64,000 nt of DNA from Acanthacorydalis orientalis (GCA_034766995.1 CM068314.1:41515808-41579807), one strand, 5' to 3'. Numbered from the stretch's first letter, positions 12,473 through 25,199 are shown. Notes: generated by a model from the letters alone, not told the origin. Numbers and translations: made by a program.

Positions 12473-14180
12473 CATGTGTGTGTGTGTGTATATGTTTATA
12501 TTGAAGTATTGAAAGATGTAGTTTGATATAAAAAATACTAAAGTCGATATTTTGGATTATAAAAATATATAAATCATAAAAATATATCTATACTGATACT
12601 AATACTATAATTTTAGTAACATTAATTCTAATATAGAACTTACATAGAATTTTTGCCGATTCACATATGATAAAATGTGTTTCTTATACTTAATTGAACA
12701 ACTTGTGAAATTTTCAGTTCGAAATGTGTAATTATATCAATTATATTAATTGATATAATTACATTGCAATTTTATTTCTAACAATATTGTTTAATTTTTT
12801 GCTTAACAATTTATGAACACATTTTTAAAGAAAAGGAAACATTAAAGAGAAACATTCACTAGTACATAAAATGTAATTCTATTTGAAGTAATTGTTTTGT
12901 ATTAATACATTAAAAATGCTCATCACATTCAGAACCAGTCATTTAATTTTCTTATTTATCAATAAGAGTATATACTTTTGAATGTTAGAAAAAAGTTAGA
13001 AAGTATGCATTTAAGATGCAATGTGGGTGACCATTAAAAATCGATTTTAATATTACTCTACTTCGACTGTGAGAATTCTAGGGTATGGTTAATACATACG
13101 GTTATAATTTTCATTAATTTTTTATATTCTTTGATTTTTATTTGTTTTGTATTTTAATATCACTAAATGTTTATTTGAAGATAAATAAACTTGAGCAATT
13201 ACTTTTTACTGAAAGTGCAGTTTTAGTTCTTATATTTTATTTTATATCTTTTTATTATTTAAATAAATTTGATAGTTTAGAAATATTTACTATTTAGTTT
13301 TACTTTTTACTGTTTCCTTTAAATTTTTGTATATGATCGTATTATAAAATCTTTTATTTTCCTTTTTAAAACCAATTTATGCTTTTTCTTATATTTATTT
13401 GTGCGTCTGCTTGTGAGAATAGTCTTTCTATTGATTTTAATTATTTCTCAGATGTATAATTAATCCACTTTTACTTACCTATTTTTATAATTTTTCTTAT
13501 TTTGGTGTTTGTTAAATATTTGTAATGAATATTATTTGAGATCATATGGTTTAATAATTTCCTATCAAAATATCTTTATTGACCGCATTTCAACAATAAA
13601 TTGATCAGACAAGCACAAATCACTGCATTATATTTAACAAAACATAAAAAAAATTGATTTATGTGATTTGCAACAATCTGTGGGAAGAACGAGTAATGAA
13701 TATTAACAGTGGTTAAACTAACTACACTTCCATGAATAAGAAGCGTAACAAAAGTAGAGAAGTATTTCTTAATCAATATCAAATAATGATGTGCCAATAT
13801 CTAACTTTTACTTATTCATGGTACTAAAACTTGATCTTACAAGAATGTATTTGGATTCTGTTGATCAAATTAAGGTTTTTAAATATTCTGAAAAAATGAA
13901 ACGAACTAGATTAAATATTTTCTTTACTAGTTATCACATTAAATATAACTGAATATATGTAAAAGTAATAACTTCTATTTAATTAACTTCTGTTGAATGA
14001 TTGTATTTGAAAAGACTTTTTCGTATTATTATTAATATATAACTGTCGGATTAATTAAAAATCAATATTTAAAACAAAGATAATGATACTTTAAAAACAG
14101 TTATTTATATTATTTTTTGATAACTGGTTGGTGTTTGTAACGTTTTAAAATATCGAAGAATTAATAAAAAATATTTATTT
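11760..14180. other. anonymous AT-rich DNA
   Basis: No gene recognised. It contains the CA-TA-TG microsatellite at 12424-12493 and a small palindrome near 12735-12765 (AATTATATCAATTATATTAA and its complement). The ORF at 13576-13797 (minus) matches nothing I know. Confidence 0.5.
12424..12493. repeat. (CA)n(TA)n(TG)n self-complementary microsatellite
   Basis: About 15 CA units pass through a TA tract into about 8 TG units, so the outer arms are complementary and the array can fold on itself. Confidence 0.95.
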
Positions 14181-14740
14181 TTAATCATAATTTAACCACG
14201 TTTATTGAAGCTATGACACTATTCTTTCGAAATCTAAAGAATGTGGTTGCATTTTTATTGAAAGAAATGTTATTTAACGAGATACCGAGTTCAAGCAACA
14301 GTATAGGTAGATTGTGCGTGAAGCATATTTACACACACATTGTATGCAAACTTGTTTCAGTCGGTGTTATACGTGAGAAAGTGAACTTTAAGTTACGCAC
14401 AAAACAATTAATTCTTTTTTGACCCCCTGGCAATCGTACATGACCGTCAAAAATGTAAAACAACAGTTTCCTCTCTGTTCGGAGATCGTTAAATATGCGA
14501 TCGGAGGAAGTCGTTCTGTCTAGTTCATAAATTATTGATGTTTGAGATGATTGTCGGTTTTTGTTCTTTTGAACGATCATTACTTTCATTCATTTAGAAC
14601 AAGGGCGTCTAATTGTCATAAATATTGTATGTTACGAACAGTTTGTTTATTTTGTTTTTACTTTCGAAATGGATGACCGTTCATCAAAAAAATGTCGACC
14701 GTGTATCCGTAAAGATGTTTCATTTTTCGTCAAGTAATTA
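14180..14740. other. less AT-rich island, unidentified
   Basis: Compared with its surroundings this stretch is richer in G and C and in CG dinucleotides. It holds overlapping ORFs at 14213-14422 (plus) and 14329-14589 (minus, 86 codons). I recognise neither product. It could be a decayed mobile element or a conserved non-coding segment. Confidence 0.3.
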
Positions 14741-14869
14741 CATTTTAATTTCTATAAGTATTTATTAACAAGTTTGTTTTGTAATGAAATGAAGTTTTAC
14801 AGAAATATTAAATTTTTTTAATCTTTCTTTAAATATTGCTTCGGATATCTAAAAAACAACCTATATAAA

Positions 14870-14894
14870 TATATATATATATATACACACACAC

Positions 14895-14944
<50 letters not shown>
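14870..14944. repeat. (TA)n(CA)n(TA)n(TG)n microsatellite
   Basis: A TA block, a CA block, a longer TA block and a TG block in series. The CA and TG arms are complementary, as at 12424-12493. Confidence 0.95.
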
Positions 14945-15117
14945 TCATTGATTAATAACGTTTTTATCCATTAATCAACTTTTATTATATTTATAAATAA
15001 TAATTTTCCAAAATTCTAATAAAATAGATATGTTAAAATATAATAAATTTCATATGGAATTTACAATTGAGATATCATGAAAATCTTTGTATTTTTGAAT
15101 CATTTAAGTTTTTGTTT

Positions 15118-15162
15118 TCCACTACCGGTTTCGGCACATGTTCTATTTTCAGATGGTTCTCA
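15118..15162 (-). other. degenerate hammerhead-like / Penelope-type motif
   Basis: Read on the minus strand there is CATCTGAAAATAGAACATG followed by TGCCGAAACCGGTAGTGG. The arrangement CTGANGA, short stem, CGAAAC is the conserved core of hammerhead ribozymes, which occur in the terminal repeats of Penelope-like retroelements. Here the first core box is CTGAAAA instead of CTGATGA, so catalytic activity is unlikely. No reverse transcriptase or GIY-YIG remnant is visible nearby. The assignment rests on a short motif only. Confidence 0.25.
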
Positions 15163-15634
15163 AGTATCTGATTTTATAATTGTTAAATTCAGTTATATAT
15201 ACATACACATGTACATTTACACACGACATACATAGTAAATATTGAAAAATACAATAGTAAGTTTCGAATTTAATCTAAAATTAAAAACTATATAATATTT
15301 TGAAATTGTTTTAGATAATTTTTGTCTTTAGTATGTACAATAAACACGTTTTCAATTATAACGTTCAGTAATTCAATTTTATTGAATTTTATCACGTTCC
15401 TGTTTCAAACCTTCATAAGTTCTTGTTGCATGTCAAACCGATTACTGTTTGTAATTTTAAAACATCAGTTTTCTTGTCATGTCTGTTCCACGAAAAAAAA
15501 TACTGACTGTCGGTGATTTACAGTTTATTAGATTTTTTTAAAAAATAATCACGTGTTTTTGTTATGTTAACAATATATAACATTTGAGTATTTTTGGGTT
15601 CGAAGTGAATATTTATAGATTCATACATATGTAA

Positions 15635-15659
15635 ATATATATATATATATATATATATA
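15635..15659. repeat. (TA)n microsatellite
   Basis: About 12 TA units. Confidence 0.9.
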
Positions 15660-15899
15660 CTCTTATGTCTATAACTGAAATTTTAGTAAACAATAATTTA
15701 CATTTAGATAGGAAACGTTGATGAATAATAACAGTACACATTTTAATACTTATTGTACATTTCGGTTCGAATGATAAATCTTATTTTTAGAAATGGAGGT
15801 TTCTTAACGTAAACTGAACCATTTAAGACAAATGACTAGTTGTAGACCTGAAGAAATTAATGTGACTACTGTTAGAAGATAAATAACAATTATTTGTTA

Positions 15900-16118
15900 T
15901 TAGATTGGTACAAAAATAATTGCTGTTTATGATCTACAAATTCATATATATTTTACCATTCGTGGTCCAGTCTATCACCTAACTTTTGTGCAAATTTTCG
16001 AATTATTTTGCTTGATTCTCATTCAACTAACTCCTTCAGTTGGTCGTTATGAACTGAAGAAGGACGCTCGCGACCTTCTTCATCTTCAACTCTCGTCCCC
16101 AGCACGAAATTTTTGGAA
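15900..16118 (-). mobile_element. mariner deletion derivative, copy 1 (truncated)
   Basis: On the minus strand this holds the same coding block as 38500-38703: TTCCAAAAATTTCGTGCTGG then GGACGAGAG and GAAGATGAAGAAGGTCGCGA, translating as FQKFRAGDES, EDEEGRERP and VHNDQLK of a mariner N-terminal DNA-binding region. It then passes directly into the 3' end with the TIR, seen on the plus strand as TTAGATTGGTACAAAAATAA from 15900, after TA at 15898-15899. The jump from N-terminal coding sequence to the 3' TIR is the same as in the two complete copies. Similarity stops at about 16118, so the 5' half and its TIR are lost. One base is missing in the GACGAGAGC stretch relative to the 38.5-kb copy, breaking the frame. 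Confidence 0.8.
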
Positions 16119-16119
16119 C

Positions 16120-16660
16120 TTAACTTCTTTCGAATTTAAAAAAACATTGACTCAGAAATGTATGATGTTTTATAGAAAAGGGCGGGGCGGGGAGGTCTGT
16201 TTTACTTAAAAAAATCGATTCAATGAAAATGTGTGCTGTAAATTAATTCATTATCTTATGAAGTAATATATAAATTACTAGATACGAAAAAGAGTACCTA
16301 TCAATTTATAATCTCATAAGGTTTTGTACAAAATTGATATTTTTTGTAGATTTTAATAGGTCATATTTTCAACAACCATATATTATTCAACATTGTATTT
16401 TTTTCAGTGCCATGTTTTCTATTTGTTTAAAATATTCTTGCTATATGGCTTTTTCATATCGAATAAACAACACTAAACCTTGGGCTATTTATATATGCAG
16501 TAGTGAAATTCTTTAGATCTCTGCCTTTGGCCAAGTGAAATAAAGTTGAATTTTATTATTGAATATGGAATAAAACTTTCTTCTGCTTCAGTACTTTTTC
16601 TTTTTTGGTAAGGAGTAGTTAGGTGAAAATATATATTATCATTTGTTTTACAAAAAATTT

Positions 16661-16699
<39 letters not shown>

Positions 16700-18660
16700 C
16701 ATATATATTAATGAGATAGACAGACGAAACAAAGAAAAATTGGATTCAGCCAACGAATATAGGGAGGGTAGTAGAGGGAGGGATTTAAGAAATGTATATT
16801 TTATTCAGTATGTAATACTTACGAAAACACTGTCGGTATTGAAAATGTATTTGTTAAGAATGTAGAATCAACTCTATACATTGATCAGTGCAAAAAAGTC
16901 TTAAGAGGTTAATTATTTCAATCAGCACTCATCATTGTAAAAGATATTTTTTTTGAAGAATACTAATATAATAATTATGAAAATTGTTTCTTAATCATTT
17001 TTAATATTTTTATATTAACTTATTTACTAACAGTCTTGCTATTATTTGTATTTCCTTTTTCAATATTGTAAAAAATGAATTCGTAAGAATTAATTTATAC
17101 AGACGTATCAGGTTCAGTAATAATAAATAACTTGTGACATTTCCTTTAGTTTTAGATTTCATCTGATTTTTAAACTAGTATTAGAGATTAGTAGATAATT
17201 ATTTCAAACGTCAAGAAATAACATGTCTTAAAGATGCGAAAATATGATTAAGACTTACATATGAATGACTTACAAGTTAATATGTATAAGTAATTAAAAT
17301 GACATATATAAAATGAAAATCGAAAGTTTTAATGAACATGCATATATAATTTTAATATTATGTCTCTGTTTTTATGTGTAATTTATTGATAAATTGATTG
17401 ATTAATGACTGTCGTTTTTATTTCTGTTTAGTTATTTACACTTCAAAGGTTGATAGGAAGAAAATAATTTTATTGAAAATTGTATTGTGAAAATTTGATT
17501 TTAAACCATCTAAATGTGATATGTACATAATTAAAAATATATTTTTTAATAAAAATATCACAACATGGGACAGAGATTTTAAATATAATTTTTTCATTCC
17601 ACCATCTGTCTAATAAAATTATCGATATATTCGATGACAATTTTAACGCCTTGATAGAGTTCTAGCATTCTTATAAGAAATTGATTTTTTTTTAACTTGA
17701 TTTAATGTTTCTTCGAACCGATCGTGATGTTTTAATTCAGTATGACACCATACAGCACTGTTTTAACGTTTAAAACAACCAAATCTGTGAACCATAATAT
17801 ATGAATAGTGTTTTAAATTTTTAAATCTGTCTTGTCAGGGAAGACTTTTTATCCTACTTATTTGCGTTATCAGATTAAGATCCAGTATTTTTGGCAGTTC
17901 AGGTCCTATTGCGTCGTATTGTTAAATAAATATTTTAGGCGATTGGACATATTATTTATCTGCGTTCAAATAAATTATAATTTAAACCAAAGTGTACACT
18001 CGAGGATAATTTAAATATTATATGTGATGAGGTGCTAATAATCATAATTATCGCTATGACTTGACATCTCAGACATTCATTCGTTTTTACTATTTGCATT
18101 TTTCTGATCAGAAATTCAATAATTGATTATAAATGATTGATTGATTTTTTAAAAATTTTTATATCTTTTAGCATTTTAATGATCTTGACACCACCATTGA
18201 AACGCGCATAAATAATAATTGGAAATGATCAATATTTAATTATTGATCTTTAATCAGAAAAATGTGTAGTTTTGTAAAAACAAAAAATAAAACATATAAA
18301 AAAATGAATTTAGTCAAAGTGCCAAAAACAGTATTGTGATAAAACGATGGGCGGTAAAATAAAAATATTAATTATAACACACCAATGGGAATACATATAT
18401 TTGTAACAAAACATCAATAATATTTTTATATATTTAAATAATAAACATTGTGTTTTTGAATACTTAAGGTACAATGTTATTAACACTTTAGTTAATTTCT
18501 GATTTGTCATCATATTATATATGGTATATCAAGCGTATAGCTTATTGAGCTTCCAATACCTTTTACTATATGAAATCTTAGATTCTTATTCTTGAAAGTA
18601 AAAAGCAAAAAGTAATAAAAATTAAAAAAACGAAATTAATTAGTAGAAATAACAAACATT
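16120..18660. other. anonymous AT-rich DNA
   Basis: No gene recognised. It includes a (TA)n tract at 16666-16708 followed by a purine-rich stretch (about 16710-16790) and a G-run near 16180-16195. ORFs at 16334-16516, 17832-18014 and 18310-18513 show no family features. Confidence 0.5.
16666..16708. repeat. (TA)n microsatellite with CATA end
   Basis: TA tract ending in a short CATACATA run. Confidence 0.9.
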
Positions 18661-18666
18661 AAGTTG

Positions 18667-18685
18667 TATATATATATATATAAAA

Positions 18686-18722
<37 letters not shown>
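18667..18722. repeat. (TA)n microsatellite, interrupted
   Basis: Two TA blocks separated by AAAAG. Confidence 0.9.
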
Positions 18723-18723
<1 letters not shown>

Positions 18724-19067
18724 CTTAATCATAAGGAATATATTCCATACTTATAATATGAATTGGTGTAGATTTATATTATTCGTATGTAAAATAAATT
18801 CAAAAAATTCACATACGAAGTATTTTCTACATCAAGTAAATTGTTCACAATGTGAAATTTTGTAGTTTGTTACTCTAACATTATTGAAATTAGTTGGAAA
18901 AGTGGGGAAAACTCTGTATAAATGTTTTCAATATTTCATACACATTATCTTTTCAGATTTATAGTAAAATATAAAATCTTTCACAATTTATATTTGATTG
19001 TATTTAGTTTGACCTAGATTCAAATTGTTACTTTAGTCTATTCAATTTATTAATATTTAATCAATGT

Positions 19068-19070
<3 letters not shown>

Positions 19071-19107
<37 letters not shown>

Positions 19108-19145
19108 GAGAGAGAGAGAGAGCGAGAGAGAGATGTGTGTATGTG
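19071..19145. repeat. (TA)n(GA)n(TG)n microsatellite
   Basis: A TA block followed by about 14 GA units with one GC interruption and a short TG block. Confidence 0.9.
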
Positions 19146-19149
19146 TTTA

Positions 19150-19808
19150 TATTTGTATAATATGATAACAGATATAATCAACTTGTTAAATATGAACTCT
19201 TATGAATATATGCGAAGAATAAACTGGATTTCAAACGATCTAAATAAATCTTGGTCACCTTGATATATGTCTTACTACCAATATTAGGAGTTGTATTTCA
19301 AGAACAATCTAATCGACATATAAATGAAAACCTGTGTTAAACAAAGTTTTCAGTAACATTCAACTGTAAATTTTCTTAAGTAGGTATATAATTACGGAAA
19401 TTACACTATACTATTAGTGATGTCCTCTTTTATGTTCATGATAGGCCATTAAGCAGCCTTACTATGACCCAGTACAGCACGAGCAACAGCTTATCACTAT
19501 GTTCAATTGGAAAAGTTGAATTTAAAAATGTGCAATAGATATCGATTACATAACAGGTAGAGTTGGTTGGATGAACTTTGTGTAGTTCAATCATTAATTA
19601 TGTGAGAGACTTACATGCTGGTACAAGTGTATTCATATTTTTTAATGAATACGAGGATATAACTGTGGTTAAACATTTGACGGTGCATATATGTATGATA
19701 ATCATTCGGATTGTGACCTACATAACGTTTATTTTATGAATCTTTTATTGTGAAAATAACAATAGTGTAAACTTTCATACATGCACATATGGACATATGT
19801 ATATATTC

Positions 19809-19840
<32 letters not shown>

Positions 19841-20045
19841 ATGCAATTTCCGGTAATGTCAGTCAATTCTTCAAAGTTTAAACATGATTATTTTATTTTA
19901 AATTTTCATGGGAAAATGGTCTGAAACTTTACATAAATAGCAGTAGATTTATAATTTAAGTTTAACAGTAATAGATATGTAGAAAAATTAATTATAAAAA
20001 TTGGTTTCATTAGAGATATGTATAGAAAAATTAATTTCCTTAGAG
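19150..20045. other. anonymous AT-rich DNA
   Basis: No gene recognised. It contains a (TA)n(TG)n tract at 19809-19841. A less AT-rich patch at about 19430-19580 remains unidentified. Confidence 0.45.
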
Positions 20046-20050
20046 CATAC

Positions 20051-20440
20051 AGTTAGGATTTATGAAAGTACAGTAAGACAAATACTAACTTATGTAAGTA
20101 AAACTAGAGCCGAGACAAGTAAAACTTAGGAAAGACTCATAGGAAAAACTTACAGGAAAGACATATTAAAAACTTAGGAAAGAACAACCGATATGAAGGC
20201 GTTAAAGCCGATTGCAGGAAATACTCTACAATAGAATACTCAGTTGAGAAATTAGAAACATTTGCAACGTGCAATATACAAAAAAAAATCAACAATACCA
20301 GAAAGGAGTGGAATGCTTACGTCGATCGCATGAATCAAGATCGTCTACCAAAAATCGTGAGAGATGGGATACCCCAAGGAAGAAGACTCACAGAAATACG
20401 TTCAAAATGGTAGACCGAAAGTTTGGCTGGGATAATTAAT
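20051..20440 (+). pseudogene. non-LTR retrotransposon ORF2 C-terminal relic
   Basis: Plus-strand translation, with frame changes, gives a run characteristic of the C-terminal tail of insect endonuclease/reverse-transcriptase polyproteins. It reads VRIYESTVRQILTYVSKTRA, then ETSKT, then a MKALKPIAGNTL-like segment, then RKEWNAYVDRMNQDRLPKIV followed by a GRR and GRPKVWLG. The W-x-x-H/Y-V-x-R-M and GRPxxxW motifs are typical. In-frame stops occur after ETSKT and in the final third, so it is dead. The catalytic RT core lies upstream in intact elements and is not seen here; this is a 5'-truncated copy. The clade cannot be fixed from the tail alone (RTE- or CR1/Jockey-like). Confidence 0.65.
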
Positions 20441-20579
20441 CTGTTGATAAGTGTGCATTAAAAAAACTATCACATTCATATATTCCCGTTTTTATTACGG
20501 TAAATTAATTACAATTAAAATTTAACTTTTTATATCATTTTGTTTTCGAATTAATGATATATTTGTGTAACGGATGTAG

Positions 20580-20593
20580 TGTGTGTGTGTGTG

Positions 20594-20649
<56 letters not shown>
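20580..20649. repeat. (GT)n(AT)n microsatellite
   Basis: About 7 GT units followed by a TA tract of roughly 27 units. Confidence 0.95.
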
Positions 20650-20653
<4 letters not shown>

Positions 20654-20699
20654 CTAAATGATTGTCAATTTGTATGTTTTCGTGCAAGTGTTGTAATAA

Positions 20700-21060
20700 A
20701 ATTATTAGTTAAGGATATTTTACTGACTGATCGACTGATTGATGGCACATCTGTGAACTGGAAGCATCATTCTGAGAGCGTGCTAAGGGATGTGGATTTG
20801 GGATGTGTTGTGTTGGATGTCAGTCAGTGTATAAGCATGCGTCATCAGTGTACGACCGACTGCATTGTTTGTGAATGCAGTCAGCACAGTGTCTGTAAAT
20901 AAAGTATTCTTCTAGTAACGAAATTGTTGTTATTCCCGTAAAACTGTTGTGGTCGTATATACATTCAAGAAAAAGGCATCATTGGACTGAACCCTCACTC
21001 CATAAGGTGCCTGATATCAGGGAAGAAAAAATCATTCCTCTCCGGTATCTGAATTCAATA
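20700..21060 (+). other. possible LTR-retrotransposon terminal repeat relic
   Basis: A clearly GC-richer island in an AT-rich setting. It contains an AATAAA signal (about 20899-20904), a following TTGTTGTTATTCCCG segment, and then a GGTGCCTGATATCAGGGAAG stretch resembling the sequence just downstream of some insect LTRs. I cannot find a second LTR, a primer-binding site or any gag/pol coding sequence, so this may be a solo or truncated LTR, or another element type. Confidence 0.3.
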
Positions 21061-21477
21061 CAATATTCGTACGTAGAAGTTTTATATAAAATATAAAACA
21101 TTTGAATGAAAATGGTATCTTTTAATGGACGTAATTATTTTATTTGAGTGTGATTAATGAACAATGTAGAAGTTATTTAGTGGGTTTTTAATTTAATAGT
21201 TCAATTAATAGTAGATTATTATTTTAAAGATCAACACAATAAGTTATATTAATTTTACGGATAATTAAATTCATATATGATTTTTTATTATGGCCGAGAT
21301 TAGTTAGGGAATTGTTTATGATGTTATCGTAATGTAAAATGTATTATTTATCATGTTTTGTACTTAGATTAGTACAAAACGATTCATAATATTAAATAAT
21401 GTTAAAAAATTGTTGCGAATGTGGTACAAAATGTTATTTTTTTAATGTGATGTTTAAATTTATTTTTATTCATATAC

Positions 21478-21480
<3 letters not shown>

Positions 21481-21522
<42 letters not shown>

Positions 21523-21524
21523 CA
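21481..21524. repeat. (TG)n(TA)n microsatellite
   Basis: Short TG run leading into about 17 TA units and CATACAT. Confidence 0.9.
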
Positions 21525-22234
21525 TTTTTTTAAAAAATAAACTGCATAATACAAATTATATCCTAATTATTTCCAATTTTAATTTCTCTTAAAAAATATA
21601 TATTCCCTTTTTGTTTTCCAAAAGTGAACATAGTTTCTGTATTAATTAACATACCGGTGCTGTAATATACATACATTAGAAATATTCAACTTTTTGCAAT
21701 GTGATTGTATTTTTTAAAATAATTTCTTATTTTATATTTTCCATATGTGCTTAGGTGTGTTAAACACAATAAATATATTTTAAAGTTAATTACTATGTCA
21801 TTTACTACGTAGTATTTAATGTTTTTCCATTCATAGTTAAAAGAAAATATATAATAAATATGTATTATAAATTATATACATGGCTTTTATAGGCGGGTTG
21901 TTTGGACAAGTTTAGCTAAACATAATGTCAAACGTTTAATCTGAACTGCTCACGGAAATAGTTCACGTGTCGTGTGTTAAGGTTATAATACTTATCTACT
22001 TTTTTCATGTATATCTACAATTTTTTGTTACAAATTAAGAATAAAATATGAGAAATATTCAAACAGTGGTTAAAGACATGCGAGCTGAGCGTTTTTAAAT
22101 GTTCTCTACTACAGTCTTGTGTTTTCATTCTTTTTTTTTGGTAAAGGCAGGTGACTGAGAAATAAAAATATGTACATAAGTTAAGGGAAATAAATATCAT
22201 TTTTGTCATTCATTTATATTTTGTTATGTTTTGT

Positions 22235-22237
<3 letters not shown>

Positions 22238-22291
<54 letters not shown>
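22238..22291. repeat. (TA)n microsatellite
   Basis: About 27 uninterrupted TA units. Confidence 0.95.
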
Positions 22292-22294
<3 letters not shown>

Positions 22295-23294
22295 TCAAAC
22301 TATATACATAGCGAGAGAGAAAGAAAATTGTGTATTTGAGATATAAACCAAATTTTCTATTGTTATATGAAAACTTTCTAATAAAATGTTGAAAAATAAA
22401 CATGTAGAATACATATAATTTAAAATATATATGATTTATTAAACAGTATTTTCAATTACATACTTCTATATATTGTATATTTTTCATTTTTTTTTATTTT
22501 TGGTTGCTCTACGTTTTTTTATTAATTCTAGTTTAGTTATGTATTATCTAATAACAAAGTTTTAGTATAATTTTAACAAAATTAGCAATTATTTTTCGCA
22601 ATATATAATGTAATTCTTTTGTGTATTACCATCTCTAAAAAATTCTCAGTTTTCAATACTTTGTCTTTTTTTATCAATTGATTCTCAGTAATAGTCTATT
22701 AACTTTAAGCCAGGTTTTATGTAGTCCATTCAGGTAATTATTTTATTAAAAATTGTTTATTGTTATATTGCGTGCAGTAGTATTATTTATTCATCTGTGT
22801 GTTATATGTCAAATATCTTATAAAATTAACTGATTAGCATATTTATCAAATACTTTTCAAACTGTTTTGTATGTTCTTTTTATTGCACTGATTATTTTAG
22901 TGAAAGAAATTCTCTGTTTTGTTACATGAATCGCGGAGATGTATTTTAAATACTACGCCATGATTTCAATAAGTAATTGTGTATGATATTCGGTTATTTT
23001 TATATTCGATCTTTATAAAGAATTACAACATTTTATTTTTTTTAATGTTATTTATTAATGTTTTTCATTATTTAATTGTATAAAATAAAAATTAATGGTC
23101 TTATTTATGTATAAACTTGAAAACAATATATATTCTTGTTTCATAATTAAATAAAAATAATATCAAATAATAAATAAACAGGATTTATGTATATATATAT
23201 AAGGTTTTTATTTCAACTTCCACAAGAAAGTATTAAAAAAAATAAAATGTTTTTCATTTTTGCGTTTTTTCATGTGGAAGCCTAAATTAAATCA

Positions 23295-23327
<33 letters not shown>

Positions 23328-23328
<1 letters not shown>

Positions 23329-23549
23329 CAAAAAACACAATTTTATAAAATGCAACGTTGAAAAGAATAATCTATATGCCAGAATATTTATATAGTAGCC
23401 ATACTAATGTATACTCGTATATACACACACATACATATCAATGACGTTGACTTATTTATTTGATATTTGTATTGTTTCATTCAGTTATATGTGCATGCTT
23501 GTAATTGACAAGTGGGGTAGCACAGCAAGCAGAGGGTGAAGCTCCCTAG
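23328..23549 (+). mobile_element. Helitron-like non-autonomous element, copy 2
   Basis: Begins with TC after an A (ATAA then TCAAAAAACACAAT) and ends GAGGGTGAAGCTCCCTAG followed by T. The hairpin GGG...CCC just before CTAG, and A and T on the outer sides, fit the Helitron rule (5'-TC, 3' hairpin plus CTRR, insertion between A and T). It shares ordered blocks with 8043-8315 but lacks about 25 bases present there. (TA)n tracts flank it on both sides (23297-23327 and 23558-23582). No Rep/helicase sequence; a non-autonomous copy at best. The Helitron assignment is inference from termini. Confidence 0.5.
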
Positions 23550-24475
23550 TGTATACATATATATATATATATATATATATATGATTTTAGTAGATTCAAA
23601 AATGTATTTTCAATTTTTAATAAGTTTAAGTTTTTGTTTAGTGTGCAGGATATTTTATATAAAAAAATATTGATAGGTAGTTATATCAGTGTAAGCCAAA
23701 GTATAATACATTTTTTAATTTACCCTTCAGATAATTCGCATCACTGACTGTCCTTCCATAAATTAAAACTTTTTATGTAAAAGTCGTGTGTTCCATATTT
23801 TGATTTTTACACTCGGAAGAAACAAACTTCTATTTCTTATATGCAGCAGAAATATGGCGAGAATTACTAATAATTAAAAGAACTCAAAAAGTAATCTTCT
23901 GCCATAAAGGTATTGTTGATTCTTGGAATATAGATACAATAGTTTTGTAGCAAAGCACCGATTATTGAAAATTATTCTAGCCTCTTATGTAACAAAGTAA
24001 AGTAGTAAATCATTTCAAAAATATATAAAATAATCTCAAAAAACTATTTTTTCTCCAAGAGAATGTATTTTGCTACCAGAACGAGTAAGTGTATTCAATA
24101 ACTGAGATTTGAGCTATTCAGGCATTATTTTTGAGTTCTGAATATTACATTGAATGATTATCATTTTTTTGATGAGTGTATTGGTCAATAAACATTTTCT
24201 TCGAATGATTAATTCATTATAAATGTGTATAATCAGTCACGTATATAACCGAAATATTTCTTTTATGGTAGAACTCATTAAGAAGTAGAAAGATTAAACA
24301 TATAGAGCTCGGCGTGGATATTGATGAAAACTTAGAACATATCGTGTAAGTCGAATTGAATAGATTTTGAGAATTCCTTCTAACCTTTAACTTATTCTAG
24401 TATTTTCACTTTGACTTGCAATTCTATGTAAATTTTAAAGTTTATAAATATTATAGGTATAAGTTAAAATTTGTG

Positions 24476-24481
<6 letters not shown>

Positions 24482-24544
<63 letters not shown>

Positions 24545-24574
24545 GTATATATGTGCATATGTGCATATATATAT
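24482..24574. repeat. (TA)n/(TATG)n compound microsatellite
   Basis: About 28 TA units followed by GTATATG and GCATAT variants. Confidence 0.95.
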
Positions 24575-25145
24575 CCTAATATATATTCATGAGGAAAGAA
24601 TAACGATCCAAGATAGATTTTTAGTATTAAAAGATCACAAATTTACTTACAATTTTTTTTCTCATCATTCATAATATTTCAAACAGAACTAAATATGTAA
24701 TGTTGATATGCTTGATACATTTATTTAAAAATAAAAAGATTTTAATGCACTGATAAAATGATATTAAATTACTTTTGTTTTTTAAAGATATAAGTATAAA
24801 TGTGTTCTCTAATTTGATTATCACGAAATTATACATTTTACTTTAATTTATCAAAATGAATTAAAAATAATAATCTTTTCAAAACCCATTCGTTTAACTA
24901 CATCTATTTTTTATGTTGAAATATTTATTTTATTGAACTAAATTTCGTGACATTCTTCCTGTATTTATGTTGTGTTCATAAGTGAAATAACTTCATATAT
25001 GGCTTAGAACATTTGTTATTTTAAACAAACAATTCTCATATTAACCTTGAGTCCGACTTTCTAAACACTCGATTGGAAATATTTGCCTTTTGCGTAATAT
25101 TTTTTCAGATATAAATTTTAGTTGCATTTGTAAGTGTAAAAATAT

Positions 25146-25151
<6 letters not shown>

Positions 25152-25199
<48 letters not shown>

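Larger units (their letters stand above)
21062..23296. other. anonymous AT-rich DNA
   Basis: No gene recognised. Contains TA tracts at 21481-21524 and 22238-22291. The ORF at 22015-22209 (minus) has no recognisable features. Confidence 0.5.
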
